Assembly (NCBI GenBank): GCA_041485885.1 | Contig: JBGPKL010000029.1 | Coordinates: forward strand, 1-46,644 | Reading direction: 5' to 3' | Length of the DNA: 46,644 bases | From: JACQFZ01 sp041485885 | GTDB taxonomy: Bacteria > Pseudomonadota > Gammaproteobacteria > Acidiferrobacterales > Sulfurifustaceae | In this document: one piece after another, positions 33,275-40,979 of the stretch | Layout of the letters: every line of letters starts with the position of its first letter | Position numbering within the stretch: position 1 is the stretch's first letter | The notes under the pieces: model-generated | Database searches by the model: none | Told to the model about the DNA's origin: nothing | What the model saw: the letters and a program-made list of their open reading frames with translations, nothing else | Position numbers and translations under genes: made by a program

Positions 33275-33859
33275 TCAGGCGCGAGGCGGGCCGACGCCGA
33301 TCGGCGGCGGAGCAAGGGTCACGACACGCCGGAACAGTTGTTGAAGCTCCTCTTTCGGCTTGATGCCGAACAACGGATCGTCGTTCTCCTTGAACGCCGC
33401 CGCAATCGTCTTCCAATCCGATTCGGTAAGCGCTTTTTCCGCGAGCGGGAGCAGCTCGTCTTCCTCGCGACGCATGTGGGCCCAATGGAAATCAGCGTAT
33501 TCCTCAACCACGGCGCGGAAGGCGTCCGCTTTGACTGTGCCCTCGGATTGGTAAGCAATCAATGCGCTCTGCAAACGGCGAAGCAAGTGGTCGCCGAGCA
33601 CGTGCTCCCCTTCGAGCTCATCGATCAACGGACCGGCCTCGTCGCTGCGCTCGCGCAGCGTCTCGAACAAATATCGATCCTCTTTGGGATGGTGCAGCTT
33701 CTCCGGAAACGACACGATGTAGTCGAGCATCGCGCGCAACACCTGAAAGTCGGGCGGCGTGCCGCGCTCGTGCGTCTCGCGCGTCAAGTAGAGCAAGCCA
33801 TGTAACACGGCCGCGATGGAGCGGTGTTCGTCCTTGATGATACGTACGGCCTCGTGCAC
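33275..33859 (-). CDS. Hemerythrin HHE-domain protein
   Basis: A 194-residue four-helix bundle with hemerythrin-type ligands: DEHRSIAAVLHGLLYL, FPEKLHHPKEDRYLFE, DELEGEHVLGDHLLRRL and HWAHMRREEDELLPLA supply the His and acidic residues. Such proteins bind a diiron centre and sense or buffer O2, NO or iron. Start is GTG 33859, five bases after AGGAGG. The reading frame extends further upstream only through the antisense-like part of the permease gene. In an oxygen-dependent aromatic pathway it may handle O2 or iron supply, by inference. Confidence 0.88.
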   Translation of the reverse strand: MHEAVRIIKDEHRSIAAVLHGLLYLTRETHERGTPPDFQVLRAMLDYIVSFPEKLHHPKEDRYLFETLRERSDEAGPLIDELEGEHVLGDHLLRRLQSALIAYQSEGTVKADAFRAVVEEYADFHWAHMRREEDELLPLAEKALTESDWKTIAAAFKENDDPLFGIKPKEELQQLFRRVVTLAPPPIGVGPPRA

Positions 33860-33888
33860 GGTGTCCTCCTTGCGGGCTAGCTGTTCAC

Positions 33889-34905
33889 TCAAGATCGCAG
33901 GCGGCGCTGGACCGGAAAGCATCGCAGATCCCAGCGCTGCTCGACGAACCCCCATATCCCTTTCGGAAACTTGATCGTCACTACGACCGCGATCAAGCCC
34001 AGCGCGATCAGATACCACGCGCCATAGTCGCTGAAAATCTTCGACATCGCGAAGTACAACGCCGCGCCGATCAGCGGCCCTTCGATCGTGCCGAGCCCAC
34101 CGATGATAACCATAAATATGACGACCGGCGACCAGTGCACGCCGAACGCGGCGTCCGGCGAGATGCGCAGATTGTTCAGGAAATAGAGCGCGCCGGCGAC
34201 CCCGAACCCGAACGCCGCCATCACGTAGACCAAAAATTTCGTGCGCCTCACGTCGATACCCTGGCTTTCCGACGCCACCTCGCTGTCGCGGATCGCGGTC
34301 AAGGCCAATCCGAGCCGCGAGCGCAGCAACAGGTACACGAGCGCGATCGAGCCGAACACCGCCACCACCGCGATCCAAAAGGTGAGCGACTCGCGCGTGG
34401 AACGCGCGATGCCGTAAAGCGCCGTGAAGCTCGTACCCGAACCGCCGCCGACCGCGGAAATATTGGCGACGACCAGCCGGTAGATCTCCGCCATCGCCCA
34501 CGTGCCGATCGCGAAGTAACCGCCTTGCAGACGAAACACGATTTGCGACGTGGGAATCGCCACCACCGCCGCGACGAGGCCGGCGATCGGAATGCAAAGG
34601 AACGGATTCAGCCCGAGAAAGTTGCCGAGCACGATCAGCGCATACCCGCCGACGCCGATGAATGCCTGCTGCCCGATCGACACCATGCCGCCATAACCGC
34701 CGAGCAGATTCCACATCTGCGCCATCACCAGCAGGCAGGCGAACTCGGTGAACTGGCGGAGCCAACTCGAATCCGCCCAGAGCGGCATCGACGACAACAG
34801 CGCCAATAGTGCGGCACCCGCCGCCAGGGTAGTGCGGCTCGCGCGCGTTGCGCGCTCGACGCGAAACTCCGGTGCTGAATTCGGATGAGTGTCCGTCGCC
34901 TGCAT
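33889..34905 (-). CDS. livM: Branched-chain amino acid-type ABC transporter permease (LivM)
   Basis: A 338-residue inner-membrane permease with about nine hydrophobic segments. It has AQMWNLLGGYGGMVSIGQQA, FIGVGGYA, QGGYFAIGTWAMAEIYRLVV and AAFGFGVAGALYFLNNLRIS, all typical of LivM. The C-terminal VIIGGLGTIEGPLIGAALYF is the permease signature loop. It partners LivH, upstream by 2 bases, to form the channel. Substrate is probably an aromatic acid or phenolic given the operon. Confidence 0.93.
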   Translation of the reverse strand: MQATDTHPNSAPEFRVERATRASRTTLAAGAALLALLSSMPLWADSSWLRQFTEFACLLVMAQMWNLLGGYGGMVSIGQQAFIGVGGYALIVLGNFLGLNPFLCIPIAGLVAAVVAIPTSQIVFRLQGGYFAIGTWAMAEIYRLVVANISAVGGGSGTSFTALYGIARSTRESLTFWIAVVAVFGSIALVYLLLRSRLGLALTAIRDSEVASESQGIDVRRTKFLVYVMAAFGFGVAGALYFLNNLRISPDAAFGVHWSPVVIFMVIIGGLGTIEGPLIGAALYFAMSKIFSDYGAWYLIALGLIAVVVTIKFPKGIWGFVEQRWDLRCFPVQRRLRS

Positions 34906-34907
34906 GG

Positions 34908-35774
34908 CTAACGCGTCTTCGGAAACAAACCGTTCGGCTTGAACAGCAGCACGGCGATGAACACGACGTGTCCGATCAGAATCCCCCAGCCGGGATCGGC
35001 GCGAAACCCGATCGATTGCGCAACACCGAGGATAACACCGCCCGCGAACGTCCCCCAGAACGATCCCATGCCACCGATGATCACAGCTTCGAAGGCGTAG
35101 ATGAGCTGCGCCGGTCCGTCACCCGGCGCGATGGTCGTGCGCATACCGTGAAAAATACCGGCGACGCCGAGGATCCCGACCGCGATCGCCGTGGCGAGCG
35201 CGTAGACCCGGCGATTGTCGACGCCGACGAGCGCGGCCGCTTCGTGATCGTCGGAGGTCGCGCGAAATGCACGGCCCAGGCGCGTGCGATCGAAAAACCA
35301 TTGGAACAGCGCCGTGATCACGAGCGCCGAGACGAAGATCATGAGCGGCAGCCAACCGACGGCAAGTCCGCCTCCCACCGGAAGACTTTGTGTCTCCAAG
35401 CCGCCCGCGCGGATCGAGCGCGTATCGGCGGAAAATATTTCGAGCAGGAGATTTTGAATGATGATCGAGATGCCGAAGGTCACGACCAACGACGGTAACG
35501 GATCTCTGCCGATGGTGCGCGTGAGCACGCCGTGTTGCACCGCATACCCCACGCCAAACGCGAGCGGAACGACGACGAGCATCGCCGCGAATGGATGTAG
35601 ATGCAGCGTATCGACGACTACGAAACCGGCGAACGCGGTAAGAATGACAAAGTCGCCGTGCGCGACATTCACCAGCCGCATAACGCCGAACATGAGGGAC
35701 AACCCCATCGCGAACAGCGCGTACAAGCCGCCGAGCATTACTCCTTGCAGCAGCGTGTCGAGCCAAGTCAGCAT
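34908..35774 (-). CDS. livH: Branched-chain amino acid-type ABC transporter permease (LivH)
   Basis: A 288-residue permease. MLTWLDTLLQGVMLGGLYAL, FAMGLSLMFGVMRLVNVAHG and VTFGISIIIQNLLLEIF are LivH motifs, and AFEAVIIGGMGSFWGTFAGG is the coupling-loop region. ATG 35774 is chosen because the family starts here; an upstream frame would run into a repeat. It is 125 bases from the ATPase LivF, a gap occupied by an inverted repeat, and 2 bases from LivM. Confidence 0.93.
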   Translation of the reverse strand: MLTWLDTLLQGVMLGGLYALFAMGLSLMFGVMRLVNVAHGDFVILTAFAGFVVVDTLHLHPFAAMLVVVPLAFGVGYAVQHGVLTRTIGRDPLPSLVVTFGISIIIQNLLLEIFSADTRSIRAGGLETQSLPVGGGLAVGWLPLMIFVSALVITALFQWFFDRTRLGRAFRATSDDHEAAALVGVDNRRVYALATAIAVGILGVAGIFHGMRTTIAPGDGPAQLIYAFEAVIIGGMGSFWGTFAGGVILGVAQSIGFRADPGWGILIGHVVFIAVLLFKPNGLFPKTR

Positions 35775-35789
35775 GTTAACTATTCGTGG

Positions 35790-35877
35790 AACCACAGATG
35801 AACGCAGATAAACACAGATAGATGAAAACACTTTCGTTCTTGCTGTTATCCGTGTTCATCTGTGTGCATCTGTGGTT
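35790..35877. repeat. 88-bp imperfect inverted repeat with CACAGAT units
   Basis: Left arm 35790-35820 (AACCACAGATGAACGCAGAT...) and right arm 35847-35877 (...TGTGTGCATCTGTGGTT) are near-perfect inverted copies. Each contains two or three CACAGAT/GCAGAT units. It sits in the only sizeable gap of the transporter genes, before livH. Elements of this sort occur in many bacterial genomes and may be remnants of small mobile elements or mRNA-structure elements. Confidence 0.8.
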
Positions 35878-35899
35878 TCGCACTTCTTGTTCGTCGGTT

Positions 35900-36601
35900 T
35901 CATACGCCGAAATACGCCTTGGAAATTTGCTCCGTCGCGAGCTCGGACGACTTGCCGGTCAGCGACACTCTTCCTTCCTGAAAGCAGTACAGTCGATCGG
36001 CGACGCGCATCGCAGTACTCACGTCCTGCTCGACGATAATCAGCGTAAGCCCTTCCGCCCGCAGTCGCGGGAGCGTGTCATACAAATTCTTTATCACGAT
36101 CGGCGCGAGCCCGAGCGACAGCTCGTCGCAGATCAGGAGCTTCGGGTTGGACATGAGCGCGCGCCCGATCGCCACCATTTGTTGCTCACCGCCGGAAAGC
36201 GCTGGGGCCGGATGACGCCGGCGTTGCGCCAACGCCGGAAACACTTCGTACACCCGCGCGAGCGACCACGGACCGGCGCGCCGGCTGTAGGCGCCCATCA
36301 GTAAGTTCTCCTCGACGCTCAAGCTCGCGAACAATCTCCGCCCTTCGGGCACCATCGCCACGCCTTTGGCCACGATGCGTCCGGCCGGAGCCGAGCCGAT
36401 CGATTCGCCTTGGAATCGCACGGCTTCGCGCGGCGCCGCGAGCAAACCGCATATGGTTTTGAGAAACGTGGTCTTGCCGGCGCCGTTCGCTCCGATCACT
36501 GCGACCGTTTCGCCCTCATGGACGTCGAAGTCGATACCAAACAGCGCTTGAAAGTCGCCATAGAAGGACGTGAGATCACGCGTTTCAAGCAGCGAGTCCA
36601 T
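35900..36601 (-). CDS. livF: ABC transporter ATPase (LivF)
   Basis: A 233-residue ATPase. Walker A is IGANGAGKTTFLKTI, the signature LSGGEQQMVAIGRALM, Walker B KLLICDELSLGLAP, and the H-loop region LIIVEQDVSTAM. The YGDFQALFGIDFDVHEGETV opening identifies it as LivF type. Its ATG shares one base with the livG stop (TAATG), so translation is coupled. It supplies energy for uptake with LivG. Confidence 0.95.
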   Translation of the reverse strand: MDSLLETRDLTSFYGDFQALFGIDFDVHEGETVAVIGANGAGKTTFLKTICGLLAAPREAVRFQGESIGSAPAGRIVAKGVAMVPEGRRLFASLSVEENLLMGAYSRRAGPWSLARVYEVFPALAQRRRHPAPALSGGEQQMVAIGRALMSNPKLLICDELSLGLAPIVIKNLYDTLPRLRAEGLTLIIVEQDVSTAMRVADRLYCFQEGRVSLTGKSSELATEQISKAYFGV

Positions 36602-37323
36602 TACACCTCGATACCCATGTAGACGCGCTTCACTTCTCGATCGTTCATCACGGTTCGCGCGTCGCCCTCCGCGAGCTTCGTACCGAAATTGATCACGAGC
36701 AAACGATCGGCGACGGCGAGGAGCGCGTGCACCACGTGCTCGATCCATATAATAGTAACGCCCGTCGTCTTGATCTCCTGGATCAAGCCGATCAGCGCCG
36801 TCGCCTCATGCTCGGTGAGCCCGCCGGCGATCTCATCGAGCAGCAGCAATTTCGGTCGCGTCGCGAGCGCGCGCGCGAGCTCGAGACGCTTGCGATCGAG
36901 CAGCGGGAGCGAACCGGAACGCTGGTTGGCCTTCGACCGAAGTCCGGTCTTTTCCAAGATGCCAACGCAAGGCGCGTAGGCATCGCGTTCCGAGCATTGA
37001 CCGCCGGAAGTCGCCGCCACCAACAGGTTCTCGAACACCGTCATGCCGGTGAACGGATGCGGCACTTGATACGAACGCCCGATGCCACGACGCGAGCGCA
37101 GATGCGGCGGCGCGCGCGCCACGTCCGCGCCTTCGAGCAACACCCGCCCGGCGTCGGGACGCACGTCACCGCCGATCAGATTGAACAACGTCGTCTTGCC
37201 CGCGCCGTTCGGGCCGAGAATACCGAGCGTGGTGCCGGCATCGACGTCGAAGCTGATATCGTCGATGACCTTCAGCGCGCCGAAACTCTTGGACACGCGT
37301 TGCAGGGATAGTATCGAAGCCAA
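36601..37323 (-). CDS. livG: ABC transporter ATPase (LivG)
   Basis: A 240-residue ATPase. Walker A is ILGPNGAGKTTLFNLI, the signature-like PLLDRKRLELARALATRPK, Walker B LLLLDEIAGGL, and IIWIEHVVHALL is the LivG H-loop. The HPFTGMTVFENLLVAA segment is typical. The start is uncertain: TTG 37323 gives LASILSLQRVSKSFG, matching the family; a GTG at 37383 would add 20 residues of poor character. No Shine-Dalgarno site is obvious. It follows a strong hairpin downstream of the binding-protein gene. Confidence 0.92.
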   Translation of the reverse strand: MASILSLQRVSKSFGALKVIDDISFDVDAGTTLGILGPNGAGKTTLFNLIGGDVRPDAGRVLLEGADVARAPPHLRSRRGIGRSYQVPHPFTGMTVFENLLVAATSGGQCSERDAYAPCVGILEKTGLRSKANQRSGSLPLLDRKRLELARALATRPKLLLLDEIAGGLTEHEATALIGLIQEIKTTGVTIIWIEHVVHALLAVADRLLVINFGTKLAEGDARTVMNDREVKRVYMGIEV

Positions 37324-37409
37324 GGCGCAGTCAGCGTGCTGTTGGCAGCGCGGTTCTAAAAAACACCGGACGATATGTTGCACCCTCCGCCGCCGCGCCC
37401 CCTCCCATT

Positions 37410-37434
37410 CCCTCCCCCGCTTTGCGGGGGAGGG
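37410..37434. repeat. Strong GC hairpin (REP-like) after the binding-protein gene
   Basis: A perfect 11-bp stem (CCCTCCCCCGC / GCGGGGGAGGG) with a TTT loop, followed on the plus strand by TTAGGGTGGGGGT. It lies between livK and livG, where a stable stem commonly protects the upstream binding-protein mRNA from decay and lowers downstream expression. A related copy occurs at 40923-40946. Confidence 0.7.
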
Positions 37435-37497
37435 TTAGGGTGGGGGTATTGGCGGACACGAGCGTTTGCCGGGCGCACTTGCGCGGCGAAGGGCTTT

Positions 37498-38826
37498 CTA
37501 AGCCCCCATCAATTTGAGCGATCCCGCCGTTGGAATCGAAGGCGCGGTCTGATTGTTCACGATCACCAGATCGTACTTATACTTCGAGCCTTTGACCCAT
37601 TGGCCGCCTACGAGCGGCGTTTTCGCCACGTTCTTCACCGGCCCACCGCCCCACGCGACCGGCCCGACGATGGTGTCGAGCTTGCTCGCCGCCAGCGCGT
37701 CGCGGATCGACGCCTTCTTGTCGAGATCCTTGGCGCGCTTCAGCGTGTCGACCGCAATCTCGAACAGCGCGTGCGCGAAACCGAGCGGCTGCGTCCATTG
37801 CTTGTTCGTTGCCTTCTCGTAGGTCGCCGCGTAGTCGGCCGCACTCGCGCCGGTGAGCGATGACTTGAACGGATGCGACGGCGTCCACCACACTTCGGTC
37901 GAAATCCCGTCGCCCAGATCGCCGAGCGACTCGACCGCCGACGGAAACAGCATCGCTTTGCCGACCGATACGACTTTGGGATTGAAACCTTGTTGCTTCG
38001 CCTGAGTCCAGAAAGTTTTGAAGTCGGGCGGGATTACGACACCGGTAACGATCTCCACCTTCGCCTTCTTGAACGCGGCGATCTGCGCGCTGAAATCCGC
38101 CGTCAGATTCTGGAAGCGGCCTGGATCGGTGAGCTTGAAACCGTCTTTCGCCAGCACCGGCGGGAAGCCGCGCTTCTCGTCGCCCCAGGCATTGCCGTCG
38201 CCGTCGTTCGGGAACAAGCCGCCGACGCTCTTGTTCGTATTCACCGACTTCCACAAGTTGGTGAACACACCGATCACGTCTTCGAGCCCCCAGAAGAAAT
38301 GATACGTCCAGTTGAAACCGACATCGGGCTTGCCGCCGCGCGTGAAGAACCACGGCTGCCACGGTGCGACCGTCGAGATGCACGGCACCTCGTTGATCTC
38401 GCATTGGTCGGAAACCGGGTTGGTCGTCTCCGGCGTGGACGCGACCAGCATCAAGTCGATCTTATCTTTGAGAATCAGATCGCCGGCGGCCTCGCCCGCT
38501 TTGTTTGGATTCGACTGGCTGTCCTTCACCAGAATCTCGACCGGATATTTTTTCCCGCCGACGGTGATGCCGTCTTTCAGGAACTCGCGCATCTGACCGA
38601 TCACGAATGTATCCGCTTCGCCGAACGCCGCGAGCGGTCCGGTCTGCGGCGACACATAGCCGAGCTTGATCGTGCGCGCCTTCTGCGTGCAGCCGACGCC
38701 CGCAAGCCCCGGCAGCGCGGCCGCCGCTCCCGCAACGCCGATGACTTTCAGAAAATCGCGTCGCCCGCTCATTGCCGGCGCCGGTAGATCTTCACGGCGC
38801 TTCTTGTTGTCCGACTCGTCGCGCAT
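37498..38826 (-). CDS. livK: ABC transporter substrate-binding protein (LivK-like), Tat signal
   Basis: A 442-residue periplasmic binding protein of the type I leucine-binding family. The N-terminus has a twin-arginine motif GRRDFLKVIG and a lipobox-like LAGVGC, so it may be a Tat-exported lipoprotein. The mature part has IKLGYVSPQTGPLAAFGEAD, VKDSQSNPNKAGEAAGDLI, DLMLVASTPETTNPVSDQC and VWWTPSHPFK. It captures the substrate for LivHMGF. AGGAG lies 7 bases before the ATG. The ligand is probably an aromatic compound, by operon context. Confidence 0.93.
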   Translation of the reverse strand: MRDESDNKKRREDLPAPAMSGRRDFLKVIGVAGAAAALPGLAGVGCTQKARTIKLGYVSPQTGPLAAFGEADTFVIGQMREFLKDGITVGGKKYPVEILVKDSQSNPNKAGEAAGDLILKDKIDLMLVASTPETTNPVSDQCEINEVPCISTVAPWQPWFFTRGGKPDVGFNWTYHFFWGLEDVIGVFTNLWKSVNTNKSVGGLFPNDGDGNAWGDEKRGFPPVLAKDGFKLTDPGRFQNLTADFSAQIAAFKKAKVEIVTGVVIPPDFKTFWTQAKQQGFNPKVVSVGKAMLFPSAVESLGDLGDGISTEVWWTPSHPFKSSLTGASAADYAATYEKATNKQWTQPLGFAHALFEIAVDTLKRAKDLDKKASIRDALAASKLDTIVGPVAWGGGPVKNVAKTPLVGGQWVKGSKYKYDLVIVNNQTAPSIPTAGSLKLMGA

Positions 38827-38881
38827 ATTCTTCTCCTGATGTCGTTAGTGGTATGAAAGGATATCGACTCAACTGTCGCCA

Positions 38882-39133
38882 TTACACCGACGGCGACGGC
38901 CGTCGACCGTAAAACGCGTCATCCAACAATCGGCGTATCGCCGCGCGCTCGATCGGACGCGGATTCGGATACGGCGCGACCGCCGCGATCTCCGCCGCCC
39001 GATCGAGATCGGTCGCGTGCATGCCGATCTGCTGCAAGTTCATCGGCGCGCGTAACCGCGCGGCCAAATCGTACAAACCGCTCGCGGCCTCTTCGGCTCC
39101 CAGCGCGCGCTTCGCGCCGAGGGTGTGGGGCAA
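38882..39133 (-). pseudogene. C-terminal remnant of maleylacetate reductase
   Basis: About 80 codons: ALGAEEAASGLYDLAARLRA, PMNLQQIGMHATDLDRAAEI, AAVAPYPNPRPIERAAIRRL and LLDDAFYG. This is the C-terminal end of iron-containing alcohol dehydrogenase/maleylacetate reductases, normally about 350 residues. The NAD-binding half and metal His residues are missing. It begins 15 bases after the aldehyde dehydrogenase stop. In related hydroquinone operons the reductase gene sits at this spot, so this looks like a deletion. Activity is not expected; a reductase may be encoded elsewhere. Confidence 0.75.
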
Positions 39134-39148
39134 TTTTTCGCACAGCTG

Positions 39149-40612
39149 CTACCGCGGATAATACGGCGGCAGGTTCGCATCCACGTTGATCCACACGGAT
39201 TTGACTTCGGTGTATTCGTGCATCGCCTCGAAGCCCATCTCGCGCCCGTAGCCGCTCGCGCCGACACCGCCAAAGGGCGATGCGGGGCTGACGCGCTTGT
39301 AGCAATTGATCCAAACCATGCCGCTCCTCATCGCTTGCGCGAGGCGGTGCGCGCGCTGCAGGTTCGACGTCCACAGCCCGCCGCCGAGCCCGTACTCGGT
39401 GCCATTGGCAATCGCGAGCGCTTCGTCGTCGTTCTTGAATACCGTCACCGTCACGAACGGTCCGAACACTTCTTCCTGGCAGACGCGATCGCTCGGTTTC
39501 GCGCGCACCACGGTCGGCTCGATGTAACAGCCCTTCGAAAGATCCTCGCGCGCTGGCGCCTTGCCACCGGTTAGAATTTCTCCGCCCTCCTGTTGCGCCA
39601 CCTTTATATAGTTCACCACGCGGTCGCGGTGCATTATCGATGTCAGCGGACCCATCTCCGTTGTCAGATCGAGCGGGTTGCCGAGCCTGATCGAGCGCGC
39701 GAGCGTCAGGAATTTCTCGGTAAACTCTTCCGCAATCGACTCGTGCAGCAACAGCCGCGATCCGGCGATGCAGGCCTGGCCTTGGTTGTGAAAGATAGCG
39801 AACGCGGAACCGTTCACCGCTGCATCGATGTTCGCGTCGCCGAACACGATATTCGCGCCCTTGCCGCCCAGCTCGAGCTGCACGCGCTTCAACGTGTTGC
39901 CGGCAATTTGCGCGATGCGCTTGCCGACGGCGGTTGAACCGGTGAACGCGATCTTCGCGACGTCCGGATGCTCCGCCAACGCTTGGCCGGCGGTGTTGCC
40001 GAAACCGGGAAGTATGTTCACTACTCCCGGTGGAAAGCCGACTTGCGCCATCAGCTCGGCGACCTTCAAGCTCGACAGCGGCGTCAGCTCCGCGGGTTTC
40101 AACACGACGCAGTTACCGGCTGCGAGCGCCGGCGCCATCTTCCAGCTCGTGAACATCAGCGGGAAATTCCACGGCACGATTTGTCCGACCACGCCGATCG
40201 GTTCGCGCAGCATGTAGTTCAAGAAACCGCTCTCGACCGGGATGACGCTGCCTTCGTATTTGTCCGCCATGCCGCCGAAGTAACGGTATGTGACCGCCGT
40301 GCGCGGCACGTCGAGCCCTTTCGTGTCGCGCACGGGATGCCCGGTGTCGGTGCTTTCCAGCGTCGCGAGCTCCTGCGCATTCGCCTCGATCGTGTCGGCG
40401 AGCTTGAGCAGCAACCGCCCCCGCTCCATCGCCGACGTGCGGCTCCATTTTGGGAACGCCGCCTTCGCCGCCTTGACCGCCTTATCGACGTCCGCCTTCG
40501 TCGCCATCGCGACGTCGGCGATTTTGCTTAAGTCGTGCGGATTCAGACTCGGCGCGGTTTCGCCGGACTCCGCGGGGACGAACTTACCATCGATGAATAA
40601 TTCGGTTTGCAT
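39149..40612 (-). CDS. Aldehyde dehydrogenase, probable 4-hydroxymuconic semialdehyde DH
   Basis: A 487-residue NAD(P)-dependent aldehyde dehydrogenase. VVGQIVPWNFPLMFTSWKMA and VNILPGFGNTAGQAL form the cofactor region, the catalytic Glu lies in QLELGGKGANIVF, and the catalytic Cys in FHNQGQACIAGSR. Length is normal. In hydroquinone operons (hapE/pnpD) such an enzyme oxidises 4-hydroxymuconic semialdehyde to maleylacetate, which fits its place after the dioxygenase genes. The sequence alone does not fix the substrate. A 14-base gap separates it from the Rieske fragment. Confidence 0.93.
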   Translation of the reverse strand: MQTELFIDGKFVPAESGETAPSLNPHDLSKIADVAMATKADVDKAVKAAKAAFPKWSRTSAMERGRLLLKLADTIEANAQELATLESTDTGHPVRDTKGLDVPRTAVTYRYFGGMADKYEGSVIPVESGFLNYMLREPIGVVGQIVPWNFPLMFTSWKMAPALAAGNCVVLKPAELTPLSSLKVAELMAQVGFPPGVVNILPGFGNTAGQALAEHPDVAKIAFTGSTAVGKRIAQIAGNTLKRVQLELGGKGANIVFGDANIDAAVNGSAFAIFHNQGQACIAGSRLLLHESIAEEFTEKFLTLARSIRLGNPLDLTTEMGPLTSIMHRDRVVNYIKVAQQEGGEILTGGKAPAREDLSKGCYIEPTVVRAKPSDRVCQEEVFGPFVTVTVFKNDDEALAIANGTEYGLGGGLWTSNLQRAHRLAQAMRSGMVWINCYKRVSPASPFGGVGASGYGREMGFEAMHEYTEVKSVWINVDANLPPYYPR

Positions 40613-40626
40613 GACTCAGCGCCTGT

Positions 40627-40863
40627 TCAGTTCAACCCGATGGACACGAGATTGGCTTCGAGCGGCGGCGTGGAAAAATGTGGGCAAACGTTGACGTAGC
40701 CCCACACGTGGCCTCCGCTGCGCAGCACTAACAGGCGAAACACGTCGCGTCCTTCGCCGAAATGAAACTCGCGCGCCGATCCGTCCGGAATATCGTCGAG
40801 ATCGCAAACGCGCGTGCCCGACGCTGGGGCATACTCGCGCTGGCGCCAAGGCTGATCGACCAA
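40627..40863 (-). pseudogene. Truncated Rieske [2Fe-2S] ferredoxin
   Basis: 78 codons: TRVCDLDDIPDGSAREFHFG, then FRLLVLRSGGHVWGYVNVCP and HFSTPPLEAN. This is the first half of a Rieske domain with one C-x-H pair (CPH). The frame ends EANLVSIGLN before the second C-x2-H pair, so it cannot hold a 2Fe-2S cluster. Full-length relatives are roughly 100-110 residues. It lies between dioxygenase and aldehyde dehydrogenase genes, where small ferredoxins are found in related clusters. The start (TTG 40863) is uncertain. Confidence 0.65.
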
Positions 40864-40922
40864 GCTGTCGCCATGTCGAGCCGCGAGCGGCTGCGTGCGT
40901 ACGAGAAAAACCCCCTACCCTT

Positions 40923-40946
40923 CCCTCGCCCGGGCGTGGGAGAGGG
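40923..40946. repeat. GC-rich hairpin, second copy of the 37410 repeat family
   Basis: CCCTCGCCC ... GGGAGAGGG can pair with one mismatch, and is followed by TTAGGGCGGGGGT, nearly the flank of the 37410-37434 element. It lies in the gap after the large dioxygenase subunit gene. Confidence 0.6.
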
Positions 40947-40979
40947 TTAGGGCGGGGGTCAACCACGGAATCGCGATGT

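Noticed and set aside
33860..34765. Long N-terminal extension of the hemerythrin frame
   Set aside because: It overlaps livM in another frame with Arg/Ala-rich shadow sequence; a GTG with AGGAGG fixes the start at 33859.
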